A stretch of 12,193 nt of DNA from Candidatus Aminicenantota bacterium. Lineage in GTDB: Bacteria > Acidobacteriota > Aminicenantia > JAMOAD01. The position numbers and the translations under genes are program-made. The stretch covers positions 1 to 12,193 of the forward strand of contig JALXDT010000291.1 of NCBI GenBank assembly GCA_027070475.1, given 5' to 3'. Shown here one piece after another: positions 1-7,123 of this stretch. Position 1 is the first letter of the stretch; the number at the start of each line of letters is the position of its first letter. The notes under the pieces are model-generated. The model saw nothing but the letters and a program-made list of their open reading frames with translations. It was not told the DNA's origin and did not search any database.

Positions 1-28
1 AACCTCTGTAAGCAGATTATTTTTATAA
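1..28 (+). CDS. prs: 3' end of an upstream gene, probably ribose-phosphate pyrophosphokinase (partial)
   Basis: Frame 2 is open from the window edge and ends at TAA 26-28, giving the tail TSVSRLFL. Bacterial PRPP synthetases commonly end in a short SVSxLF-like peptide, and prs lies directly upstream of ctc/rplY and pth in many bacteria, so position and tail agree. Only eight residues are visible and no catalytic part can be checked, so this is an inference from the C-terminal motif plus gene order. The stop codon directly abuts the ribosome binding site of the bL25 gene, which suggests co-transcription. Confidence 0.5.
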
Positions 29-41
29 AAGGAGTAAAAAG

Positions 42-701
42 ATGGAACAATTGGAAATTAAAGCTGAATTAAGAGAAAAGAAAGGTAAAGAGTTAGCTAA
101 AAAATTAAGAGCTCAGGGTAAACTCCCAGCGGTGCTCTACGGGGAAGGTAAAGATAGTGTTGCTATTACGGTTAGTCTTGATGATGTAAAAAAAGTTTTA
201 AGATCAAAGATGGGTATTAACACAACTTTAAAGCTTAAATATGGGAAAAAAGTTGATGATGCTATGATTTATGAACTCCAGTATGATTATTTAGGAAGAG
301 ATATTATTCATGTTGATTTTAAGAGAGTTGACCTTAATAAACCCGTTGAGATTACTGTTCCTATTCATCTTGTCGGTACACCTATTGGAGTAAAACAAGA
401 GGGAGGATTCCTTGATTTTATTACAAGAGAAATTGAACTTACCTGTCTACCAAAAGATATTATTGAAGAGATTACAGTTGATGTTAGTGAACTCCATGCA
501 GGTCAATCATTAAAGGTTTCAGATTTAGATTTAGATGAGAGATATAAGCTTTTAACAGATGAATCTGTTGTTATTGCGACAGTAACGACCAAGGCAGAGG
601 AAGAAGAGGTTGAAGAAGAGGAAGAGGAAGTTGTAGGAGAAGAAGAAAAGGCTGAACCTGAAGTTGAAGAAAAAGGTAAGAGTGAAAAAGGAGAAGAGTA
701 A
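42..701 (+). CDS. rplY: 50S ribosomal protein bL25, long CTC/TL5 type with acidic tail
   Basis: Binds 5S rRNA in the large ribosomal subunit; the long form is known as the general stress protein CTC or TL5. The N-terminal domain (about residues 1-92) carries the family hallmark LRAQGKLPAVLYG at 22-34. A second beta domain typical of the CTC form covers about 95-183, with conserved segments such as HVDFKRVDL. Residues 184-219 form a low-complexity tail in which 20 of 36 residues are Glu. Length 219 aa is normal for the two-domain form and much longer than the single-domain E. coli type. The ATG is preceded by AAAAGGAG at 27-34 with 7 nt spacing. The gene sits between a probable prs tail and pth, the classical prs-ctc-pth order. 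The acidic tail is encoded by an almost pure purine stretch of GAA/GAG codons, which may be length-variable. Confidence 0.95.
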   Translation: MEQLEIKAELREKKGKELAKKLRAQGKLPAVLYGEGKDSVAITVSLDDVKKVLRSKMGINTTLKLKYGKKVDDAMIYELQYDYLGRDIIHVDFKRVDLNKPVEITVPIHLVGTPIGVKQEGGFLDFITREIELTCLPKDIIEEITVDVSELHAGQSLKVSDLDLDERYKLLTDESVVIATVTTKAEEEEVEEEEEEVVGEEEKAEPEVEEKGKSEKGEE

Positions 702-710
702 GATCTTAAA

Positions 711-1322
711 GTGCTTATATTTGGTTTGGGAAATCCGGGAGAAGAGTATTTGAATACAAGACACAATGTCGGATTCATGGCTATAGATAAAATAGCAGAG
801 AGATTTCATCAAAAAACAGATAAAAGTAAATACAGCAGTATTTTTGGAGAATTTAATTTTAAAGGAAAGAGACATTATTTGATAAAACCGACAACATACA
901 TGAATCTGTCAGGGAAATCTGTAAAAAAGTGGATGAATGAGAAAAAGGTTGTTCCGGAAGATATTCTTGTAATCTATGATGATATAGACCTTCCGTTGGG
1001 AACTATCAGATTAAGGAAGGAAGGCGGAGCAGGTACACACAAAGGAATGTTGTCAATTGTTGAGGAGATCAGAACAGAAAAATTTCCCCGACTTAGAATT
1101 GGTATAAACAATGGTGAGAAAATTTATGATCTTGCAAGTTTTGTTCTTTCAGAGTTTACTGAAAATGAACTTAAGATAATAAAAAACACAATGGATTCTA
1201 TTCCAGAGATTATCGTCAGTTTATTGAGTATTGGGATAGAAAGAACTATGACAAAATTTAATAGAAAAAACCTTGCTCCTTCCGAACAGAAAGGGGCTGC
1301 TAAAAACCATAAGGAGGATTAA
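711..1322 (+). CDS. pth: peptidyl-tRNA hydrolase
   Basis: Cleaves the ester bond of peptidyl-tRNAs released prematurely from ribosomes, recycling tRNA in the cytoplasm. The protein opens with FGLGNPG and has the expected active-site set: Asn8, catalytic His18 (TRHNVG), Asn65 in YMNLSG and catalytic Asp91 in YDDIDLP. Length 203 aa is typical. One oddity is that the usual GSAGGHNGLKSI loop reads GGAGTHKGMLSI, so the Asn equivalent to E. coli Asn114 is Lys111. The start is GTG at 711; the next in-frame codon upstream that matters is the bL25 stop at 699-701, so no longer form is possible. The nearest Shine-Dalgarno (AAGGAG at 688-693) is about 17 nt away, further than usual, so translation may depend on coupling to the bL25 gene. 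The 3' end contains the ribosome binding site of rpsF. Confidence 0.95.
   Translation: MLIFGLGNPGEEYLNTRHNVGFMAIDKIAERFHQKTDKSKYSSIFGEFNFKGKRHYLIKPTTYMNLSGKSVKKWMNEKKVVPEDILVIYDDIDLPLGTIRLRKEGGAGTHKGMLSIVEEIRTEKFPRLRIGINNGEKIYDLASFVLSEFTENELKIIKNTMDSIPEIIVSLLSIGIERTMTKFNRKNLAPSEQKGAAKNHKED
1311..1317 (+). promoter_or_regulatory. Ribosome binding site of rpsF inside the pth 3' end
   Basis: AAGGAGG lies within the last codons of pth, 5 nt ahead of the rpsF ATG at 1323. The pth stop TAA (1320-1322) abuts that ATG with no spacer. This placement indicates translational coupling and fixes the rpsF start. Confidence 0.8.
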
Positions 1323-1676
1323 ATGAAAAACTATGAGTTAATGTTTATTCTCAAACCCAACCTCACAGAAGAGGAAAGAAAAAAAACAGTTGATATTATC
1401 AAAAACATTGTTATTGAAGGTGGCGGAGAAATCACCAGAGAAGAAGACTGGGGCAAAAGAACTCTTGCTTATGAAATTCAAAAATTCACAGAAGGCTTTT
1501 ATGTACTTTTGAATTTCTCAGCTCCCCCCAATATTCCTTTGGAGCTTGAAACCAGAATTAGGCACACTGAGTCCATCCTGAGATGGCTTATAATCAAATT
1601 GGATAGGGAATTGAAAAAGCCTGAAAAGTTAGAGAAGAAAAGAGCTAAAAAGACTGAAGAATCAATGGAGTTTTAA
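1323..1676 (+). CDS. rpsF: 30S ribosomal protein bS6
   Basis: Small-subunit protein that heterodimerises with bS18 and binds the central domain of 16S rRNA. The sequence shows the usual start MKNYELMFIL, a conserved EDWGKRTLAYEI strand at 41-52 and the FTEGFY strand at 55-60; the ferredoxin-like fold covers about 1-97. A Lys-rich tail follows (about 98-113) and brings the length to 117 aa, slightly longer than the fold itself. It is followed 10 bp later by rpsR, its assembly partner. In many bacteria ssb sits between rpsF and rpsR; here it does not. bS6:bS18 complexes are known to bind mRNA leaders of this operon in several phyla, but here there is no free leader because pth abuts the start codon. 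Confidence 0.97.
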   Translation: MKNYELMFILKPNLTEEERKKTVDIIKNIVIEGGGEITREEDWGKRTLAYEIQKFTEGFYVLLNFSAPPNIPLELETRIRHTESILRWLIIKLDRELKKPEKLEKKRAKKTEESMEF

Positions 1677-1686
1677 GGAGGATAAA

Positions 1687-1938
1687 ATGGCAAACAATCA
1701 AAACAAAAGAGGAAATAAATCTTCTTATTTTCAAAAAAAGAAATTTTGTTGGTTTTGCAAACACAATATGTGGTATATAGACTATAAAGATGTTAATCTT
1801 TTAAAAAATTATATACATGAAAATGGTAAGATAATGTCCAGAAGACTGACTGGAACATGTCACTATCATCAGAAAAGACTTACTATTGCAATCAAGAGAG
1901 CAAGACACATGGCATTATTGCCATTTATTGTAAAATAG
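1687..1938 (+). CDS. rpsR: 30S ribosomal protein bS18, zinc-ribbon (C+) form
   Basis: Small-subunit protein that forms a heterodimer with bS6 on the 16S platform. Hallmarks are the central IDYKDVNLLKNYI segment (31-43), GKIMSRRLTG (47-56) and the C-terminal RARHMALLPF (71-80). Length 83 aa is typical. Cys21 and Cys24 (CWFC) together with Cys58 and His61 (CHYH) make a four-ligand set expected to bind zinc, the C+ version of this protein; E. coli bS18 lacks the set. AAGGAGG at 1675-1681 overlaps the rpsF stop and lies 5 nt from the ATG. The gene is spaced 10 bp from rpsF and 9 bp from rplI, so it is almost certainly in the same transcript. Confidence 0.97.
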   Translation: MANNQNKRGNKSSYFQKKKFCWFCKHNMWYIDYKDVNLLKNYIHENGKIMSRRLTGTCHYHQKRLTIAIKRARHMALLPFIVK

Positions 1939-1947
1939 GAGGAGCAG

Positions 1948-2394
1948 ATGAGAATAATTTTATTAGAAGACATAGAGAATGTTGGTAAAAAGGGAGAAGT
2001 TGTTAATGTTAAAGATGGTTTTGCAAGAAACTACTTAATTCCCAAAGGTGTTGCCTTAAAAGTCACAAAGAGCAATATTAAAATGATAGAAGAAAAGAAG
2101 AAAAAGCTTGAAAAAGAGAGAGAGAAAGAAATAAAAACTGTAGAGGAATTGAAAAACAGAATAGAAACCATCACTCTCAACATTAAAAAGAGAGCTGGAG
2201 AAGAGGATACCCTTTTTGGCTCTGTAACATCATCTGACATAGAAGAGGCTTTGAAAGCTGAGGGAATTGAGATTGATAAAAAGAATATTCTTTTGCATGA
2301 ACACATCAAAAAATTAGGAGAATATGAGGTAGAAGTAAGAATTCATCCCTCTGTTAAGGCAGTTTTAAAAATTAATGTAGAAAAAGAAGAATAA
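1948..2394 (+). CDS. rplI: 50S ribosomal protein bL9
   Basis: Large-subunit protein that binds 23S rRNA near the base of the L1 stalk and affects reading-frame fidelity. The N-terminal domain has the bL9 signature: MRIILLED, VGKKGEVVNVKDG and FARNYLIPKGVA (25-36). A long Lys/Glu-rich helix follows (about 41-75), then the C-terminal domain with LFGSVTSSDI and VEVRIHPSV. Length 148 aa is normal. Its start has a strong AGGAGGAG (1937-1944) that overlaps the rpsR stop codon, 3 nt ahead of the ATG. The dnaB ATG follows the stop after only 2 bp. The order rpsF-rpsR-rplI-dnaB is a widespread bacterial arrangement, which supports both identity and orthology. Confidence 0.97.
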   Translation: MRIILLEDIENVGKKGEVVNVKDGFARNYLIPKGVALKVTKSNIKMIEEKKKKLEKEREKEIKTVEELKNRIETITLNIKKRAGEEDTLFGSVTSSDIEEALKAEGIEIDKKNILLHEHIKKLGEYEVEVRIHPSVKAVLKINVEKEE

Positions 2395-2396
2395 AA

Positions 2397-3797
2397 ATGG
2401 CCTCACCTCCAGAGGGTCCTAATAAAAAAAGAAAAAAGAAAAATTTAGTCCCAGAATTACCAGCAAGCATTACAACAGAAAAATCAGTATTGGGAGCTGT
2501 TTTAAAAAACAATCAGCTTTTTTTCGGAAGTTTTATAGATCTTGAGAAAAGGGATTTTTATCTAAAAACCCACCAGATAATTTTTGAAGCAATACTGGAA
2601 ATTTTTCAGGAAAACAATCAGTGTGATTTAGTAACCCTTGCTGATTATTTAAAGGATAGAGGCCTTATAGATGAAGCTGGAGGCTTTAGCTATGTTTCCG
2701 AACTTACGGATGGTGTTCCTGTTCTTGAGAGTATAGACCATTATGTAAGAATCTTAAAAGAGAAAAGTTTAAAAAGAAAACTATTTTATTTAGCAAATGA
2801 TCTAATGACTTCAGTTACAGAAGAAATAGTTACTCCGGAAGAAATATTGGATAAAGCGCAAATAAAACTCCTTGAGCTTGCTGAGGGAGGAGTTTCAAAA
2901 GGCTTTGTTAATATAGGCCAAATTCACAAAGACTTTTTAGAGGAGTTAGAGAAAAAGAGAAAAGGTTATAAACCAGGACTTGCTACAGGTTTTATAGATA
3001 TAGACAATAGAACAGGGGGATTTCAAAAACAAAATTTGATAATTGTTGCAGGAAGACCGGGTATGGGAAAAACAGCTTTTGCTCTCAATGTTGCATATAA
3101 TGTTGCCAAAAGTGGGGGTTGTGTAGGAATATTTTCTCTTGAGATGAGCAAAGAGGAACTTTATAAGAGATTGGTTTCTATAGATTCCGGTATTTTCTCC
3201 AATAAAATCAGAGATGGAATTCTAACTAAAGAAGAAAGACAGAAAATTTTTGATTCAGCCAATGCAATTTCAAATATGAAAATATTCATTGATGAAACAG
3301 GTGGAATTTCGATAGTAGAACTAAGTGCAAGAGCAAAGAGACTTCATGATGTAAACAAGTGCGACTTATTTATAGTGGACTATATCCAGCTTGCAAAAGC
3401 TGGTAGGTTTGCAGAATCGAGGGTCAGTGAAGTAAGTCTTATTTCAAGAGGTCTCAAAGAGTTAGCAAAAGAGCTCAATGTTCCTCTCATTGCTATTTCA
3501 CAGCTCTCAAGAGCAGTGGAAACAAGACCTGGGGCAAGAAGGCCAAGACTTTCAGACTTGAGAGAATCTGGAGCTATTGAACAGGATGCAGACCTTGTGA
3601 TGTTTGTTTATAGACCCGAGGTATATTACCCCAATGAAGCAAGATTTGCAGGAATTGCTGAAATTATTATTGCAAAACATAGAAATGGAACCATTGGTTC
3701 AGAACTTTTAATTTTCATGGGAGCCACAACAAAATTTACCAATGCTTCCTTACCGGATAAAGAGGAAATATTAAATCTACTCCGGGATCTTGAATAA
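2397..3797 (+). CDS. dnaB: replicative DNA helicase DnaB
   Basis: Hexameric 5'-3' helicase that unwinds the replication fork and recruits primase. The N-terminal helical domain covers about residues 20-125 (beginning ITTEKSVLGAVL), followed by a linker and a RecA-type ATPase domain (about 190-460). Visible motifs are Walker A GRPGMGKT at 219-226, SLEM at 247-250, Walker B with LFIVDY and Asp328, then QLSRAVE, LRESGAIEQDAD and the final AKHRNGTIG segment. Length 466 aa is standard and no intein interrupts the Walker motifs. A basic stretch (KKRKKKN at 10-16) precedes the folded part. The ATG is 2 bp after the rplI stop and lacks a clear Shine-Dalgarno, unlike its neighbours, so initiation probably depends on coupling. 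No later Met would preserve the N-terminal domain. Confidence 0.97.
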   Translation: MASPPEGPNKKRKKKNLVPELPASITTEKSVLGAVLKNNQLFFGSFIDLEKRDFYLKTHQIIFEAILEIFQENNQCDLVTLADYLKDRGLIDEAGGFSYVSELTDGVPVLESIDHYVRILKEKSLKRKLFYLANDLMTSVTEEIVTPEEILDKAQIKLLELAEGGVSKGFVNIGQIHKDFLEELEKKRKGYKPGLATGFIDIDNRTGGFQKQNLIIVAGRPGMGKTAFALNVAYNVAKSGGCVGIFSLEMSKEELYKRLVSIDSGIFSNKIRDGILTKEERQKIFDSANAISNMKIFIDETGGISIVELSARAKRLHDVNKCDLFIVDYIQLAKAGRFAESRVSEVSLISRGLKELAKELNVPLIAISQLSRAVETRPGARRPRLSDLRESGAIEQDADLVMFVYRPEVYYPNEARFAGIAEIIIAKHRNGTIGSELLIFMGATTKFTNASLPDKEEILNLLRDLE

Positions 3798-3808
3798 AGG
3801 AGGATGTA

Positions 3809-4855
3809 ATGAGTAAAATAGCTTTAATTACAGGAATTACGGGGCAGGATGGTTCATATCTTGCTGAATTTTTACTGGAAAAAGGATACGAAGTACATGG
3901 TATCGTTAGAAGAACAAGTTCTCTGGTAAATAGACATAGAATAGATCCAATAGTAAAAAGAGCAAAAGAAAGGGGGGAGAAAATTTTTCTTCACTATGGA
4001 GATATGACAGATAGCTCTTCAATATATAAAATAATTGCAAAAGTAAAACCTGATGAAATATATAATCTTGCTGCTCAAAGTCATGTAAGAATCTCATTTG
4101 AAGCCCCTGAATATACAGCAAATTCAGATGCACTTGGTACTTTAAGAATCTTAGATACTATTGTGGAGCTTGGTTTACAGGATAAAACAAAATTTTATCA
4201 GGCTTCAACAAGTGAACTTTTCGGGAATACCAATGAATTTCCTCAAAAGGAGACAACTCCTTTTCATCCTTCAAGCCCCTATGCCGTAGCAAAACTTTAT
4301 GCATACTGGATTACAGTCAATTATAGAGAATCATACGGAGTTTTTGCATGCAATGGTATTCTTTTTAACCATGAAAGTCCGAGGAGAGGAGAAAATTTTG
4401 TCACGCGAAAGATCACACTTGGAGTTGCTGGAATAAAGTTAGGGTTAAGAGATAAGCTGTATTTGGGAAATCTTGATGCTAAAAGAGATTGGGGTTTTGC
4501 CGGAGACTATGTAAAAGCAATGTGGATGATTCTTCAGCAAGAGAAACCAGAGGATTTTGTAATTGCCTCCGGAGAATCCCATTCCGTCAGAGAGTTTGTT
4601 GAGCTTGCCTTTAAGGAGGTTGGAATTGAGATAGAGTGGAAAGGAGAGGGGGTAAATGAAAAGGGAATAGACAAAAAATCGGGGAAAGTTTTAGTTGAAA
4701 TAGATCCACGTTATTATAGGCCTCTTGATGTAAAATTTTTATGGGGAGATTATTCAAAAGCAAAGGAAAAGTTGGGATGGAAACCTGAAGTGAATTTTGA
4801 GGGCCTTGTAAAGATGATGGTTAAGTCTGACCTTGAATATTTAAAAAATCTTTAA
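3809..4855 (+). CDS. gmd: GDP-mannose 4,6-dehydratase
   Basis: Converts GDP-D-mannose to GDP-4-keto-6-deoxymannose, the branch point to GDP-fucose, GDP-rhamnose, GDP-perosamine and related sugars for surface glycans. It is an extended short-chain dehydrogenase: NAD(P)-binding GITGQDG at 9-15, the VRRTSS cofactor loop at 33-38, NLAAQSHV at 86-93, STSELFG at 133-139 with catalytic Thr134 and Glu136, Tyr158-x3-Lys162 in SPYAVAK, the NHESPRRGENFVTRKI loop at 187-202 and the C-terminal RPLDV segment. Length 348 aa is typical. A strong AAAGGAGG (3796-3803) overlaps the dnaB stop and lies 5 nt from the ATG, so it is probably co-transcribed with the ribosomal/dnaB genes, an unusual partner set. No epimerase/reductase (fcl) or 4-reductase lies beside it, so the final sugar cannot be told. 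Confidence 0.96.
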   Translation: MSKIALITGITGQDGSYLAEFLLEKGYEVHGIVRRTSSLVNRHRIDPIVKRAKERGEKIFLHYGDMTDSSSIYKIIAKVKPDEIYNLAAQSHVRISFEAPEYTANSDALGTLRILDTIVELGLQDKTKFYQASTSELFGNTNEFPQKETTPFHPSSPYAVAKLYAYWITVNYRESYGVFACNGILFNHESPRRGENFVTRKITLGVAGIKLGLRDKLYLGNLDAKRDWGFAGDYVKAMWMILQQEKPEDFVIASGESHSVREFVELAFKEVGIEIEWKGEGVNEKGIDKKSGKVLVEIDPRYYRPLDVKFLWGDYSKAKEKLGWKPEVNFEGLVKMMVKSDLEYLKNL

Positions 4856-4881
4856 GTCTGTATCTCAGACTGGCTTGATTT
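4846..4881. terminator. Candidate weak bidirectional terminator hairpin between convergent operons
   Basis: AGTCTG (4855-4860) and CAGACT (4866-4871) form a perfect 6-bp stem around a 5-nt loop. Outer arms AAATC (4846-4850) and GATTT (4877-4881) can extend it across an internal loop. Read on the minus strand, the inner stem is followed by TAAAGATTTTTT, a T-rich tail that would suit termination of the minus operon. Read on the plus strand the tail is only GGCTTGATTT. The stem overlaps the gmd stop codon. It is the best terminator candidate in the gap, but it is weak by intrinsic-terminator standards. Confidence 0.35.
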
Positions 4882-5005
4882 AACTATTCATTTACACGTA
4901 ATTTACTTTACATATATCAAATTCAAACCCATTCTTATCTTCTAATCTTATTATTAAATTAAGATTTATTAAAAAACCTAAAGGATAGTAAAACTAAATA
5001 TAACC

Positions 5006-7105
5006 TTAAAATTTTATATAGAGGGGTGAATTTTTAGGGAATAGTTCTATCTTTTTAATTAAATTCTGGTTTTTATCCCAGATTAAAAGCCCATATTTTC
5101 CATAATGAACAATTTTAGGTAGTAAAGACGATGGAAAACTGAAATTTGAGGTTAAAATAAGCATATAAAATCCATTAGCTTCCTTTGTTGTTAAAACTAT
5201 ACTGAGATCTTTCAAAGCATATTCAATACCATCTATATTTAGTAACCCCTCTCTTTCAGAAAAGCCCAGCTCTCTTAATTTTTCAAGAACAATTTCTCTT
5301 TTTGGATTTATGACAATTATTCTATTAGTGTCTTTACCAAAATTTTTATTTGGAAACGAATCTGCGATTTCACTATCAAACCTATTTTTTTCTCCAGTAA
5401 TTTCAATCTTATTTTTACCTATAAAAAGCGAAATAGAAGGTGGAACTTCCTGTTCATATAACTTTCTAAACACCTCATAATCCGGATCAAGGTAAAAAGC
5501 AGAAGCTCTCTTGGTCAGTTGAAGAGTTATTTCCTGTTCCTTCTCATATAAAGAAATGGTATGTTTTGTAGAACTTCCCTCTTCAGCTATTATAAGAGCG
5601 GGAACATCGATTATATAGGGTTCTCCTGTCTGAATTTGAGAGATCTTTAACTTGATTATATAGTACTGACCGCTTTTGTACTGTTTTTCAAATTCCACTT
5701 TAAACTGTGGTGCACCTTTTCTATCTATCCATTGGTAAAAAAAGTTACCTAAATTCTTATCTGAAATATCTTCCATTATTTCTTTTATGTTGTCAAAAGA
5801 AGCTTTCTTAAATTTATATTTAATAGCAAACCTTTTTAATCCTGTTTCAAAATTTTCCTTTCCGACAAGATTCCTGAGCATATAAAAAAACATCATAGAT
5901 TTTCCATAGCCAATTGTTCTTGTAGCTTCATCAACCCTGCTCTTAAAATCTTTTATAGCTATCTCATTATCAGGAGTCACATAGGAATAATAGTCTTTGA
6001 GTATCTGAAACCTATAAGCTTTACCTTTCCCCTTCATATCTGAGTATAGATAATCTGCATAAAACACTGTCAAACCTTCACACCAGTTTCCTCCAGAATA
6101 ATCCACATAGACAGAGTTCCCCCACCAATTGTGCAAAATTTCATGTCCCAATGAAGTATCCACGATAAAAGGCAATCTTATTACTCTGTTCCCAAGAAGG
6201 GTAAAAGAGGGCATACCATATCCGGTCTGTAAAAAGTTTTCAACCACAAGAAATTTTGAAAAAGGATATTTAGTAAATATTTTTTCATAAAGATCTATAT
6301 ATGCTTTTGTTTTTCTAATATAAGTTGGTGATAAATTTGCTTCTTTTATAAAAAAGTATGTTCCTATCTTAATCCCATTGTGCGTCTCTTCAGAGATAAT
6401 ATAGTCTCCCCCGGCAAGATCAATTCCTTCAATGGGATTATCTATATTAAAGAAAAAGATATTGTTAAATGAATCTGAAGTTTTACTCATTTTACCCTCT
6501 GAAACAACCTTGTAGGGTTTGGGAACACTGACTTCAAGATTGTATCTTCCGAGATGCCCCGGGACAAAAGGATACCAGAGGTTTCCAAAAGTTAAAAATA
6601 TCCCCCTCTTATCAACTACACCAGAAGGCCTGCCCTCTTTTTTCATATGAGAAAAGGAGATATTACCTCCCCTTGCCTTTACTAAAATCTTGTAGCTTAT
6701 TTCAAGATGAGAAAAATTTTCTTTATCCTCATCCAAGCTTACCTGGTAAACCTTCGCATTTTTGAGTGTCTCTTCATCTATCTCTTCGTAATTAATATTT
6801 AAATCTTTCAGTGTCCTCTCATCCGCTATAACAGTTATTCTTGTACCCCTCAAACCTGTTGAAATTTTGGAAATCATCGCTCTTTTGTCAAGAAGAAAAA
6901 TTATTTTGTTTATCGGGCTAAAACTGATTGTCAATTCTCCCTGAAGAAAATTGAGTTTGGGAATTATCTTAACTTTCATTGAATAATTAAGAATTTCACT
7001 TTCTTTAAGAAGATGTTCTTCAAACTTATTAGGATTTATAGCAAAAACAAAAGTATTAAAAAAAAGTAAGAAGATTAAAAATATAAAAATTCCTTTTTTA
7101 CCCAT
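5006..7105 (-). CDS. secreted M1-like zinc metallopeptidase
   Basis: Predicted exported gluzincin-type peptidase. Residues 1-22 form a signal peptide (KK, long hydrophobic core, FVFA cleavage region), pointing to the periplasm or beyond. About 40-240 is a beta-rich N-terminal region. The catalytic core has HEILH with zinc ligands His321 and His325, catalytic Glu322 and third ligand Glu343 in NWCEGLT, plus GYGKSMMFF with Tyr400 as the likely transition-state Tyr. The C-terminal part (about 560-699) includes the VPPSISLFIG and HYGKYGLLIW segments and is not assigned to a known fold. Two deviations from classical M1 are visible: 17 rather than 18 residues between HExxH and Glu, and GYGMPSF (295-301) in place of GxMEN. 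Aminopeptidase activity is therefore doubtful. It is the last gene of the minus operon, 18 bp after a glycosyltransferase, with GGAG 8 nt ahead of its ATG. Confidence 0.85.
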   Translation of the reverse strand: MGKKGIFIFLIFLLFFNTFVFAINPNKFEEHLLKESEILNYSMKVKIIPKLNFLQGELTISFSPINKIIFLLDKRAMISKISTGLRGTRITVIADERTLKDLNINYEEIDEETLKNAKVYQVSLDEDKENFSHLEISYKILVKARGGNISFSHMKKEGRPSGVVDKRGIFLTFGNLWYPFVPGHLGRYNLEVSVPKPYKVVSEGKMSKTSDSFNNIFFFNIDNPIEGIDLAGGDYIISEETHNGIKIGTYFFIKEANLSPTYIRKTKAYIDLYEKIFTKYPFSKFLVVENFLQTGYGMPSFTLLGNRVIRLPFIVDTSLGHEILHNWWGNSVYVDYSGGNWCEGLTVFYADYLYSDMKGKGKAYRFQILKDYYSYVTPDNEIAIKDFKSRVDEATRTIGYGKSMMFFYMLRNLVGKENFETGLKRFAIKYKFKKASFDNIKEIMEDISDKNLGNFFYQWIDRKGAPQFKVEFEKQYKSGQYYIIKLKISQIQTGEPYIIDVPALIIAEEGSSTKHTISLYEKEQEITLQLTKRASAFYLDPDYEVFRKLYEQEVPPSISLFIGKNKIEITGEKNRFDSEIADSFPNKNFGKDTNRIIVINPKREIVLEKLRELGFSEREGLLNIDGIEYALKDLSIVLTTKEANGFYMLILTSNFSFPSSLLPKIVHYGKYGLLIWDKNQNLIKKIELFPKNSPLYIKF

Positions 7106-7123
7106 AATGTCACTCCTAATTAT

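Noticed and set aside
503..875. Two overlapping minus-strand reading frames rich in Ser or Phe opposite the bL25 tail and the pth start
   Set aside because: They are shadows of the GAA/GAG-rich stretch and of pth; low-complexity composition, no ribosome binding site, no recognisable domain.
1200..1322. bS6:bS18-binding mRNA leader ahead of rpsF
   Set aside because: There is no untranslated leader because pth abuts rpsF, and I could not find the characteristic hairpin with a CCG bulge by eye.
2031..2309. Minus-strand reading frame opposite rplI
   Set aside because: Ser/Phe-rich antisense of the Lys/Glu-rich bL9 helix; the plus-strand gene is certain.
4944..4966. AT-only-like inverted repeat AATCTTA / TAAGATT with a 9-nt loop in the convergent gap
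   Set aside because: Stem is weak, and no T-run follows on either strand at terminator distance; likely chance in AT-rich DNA.
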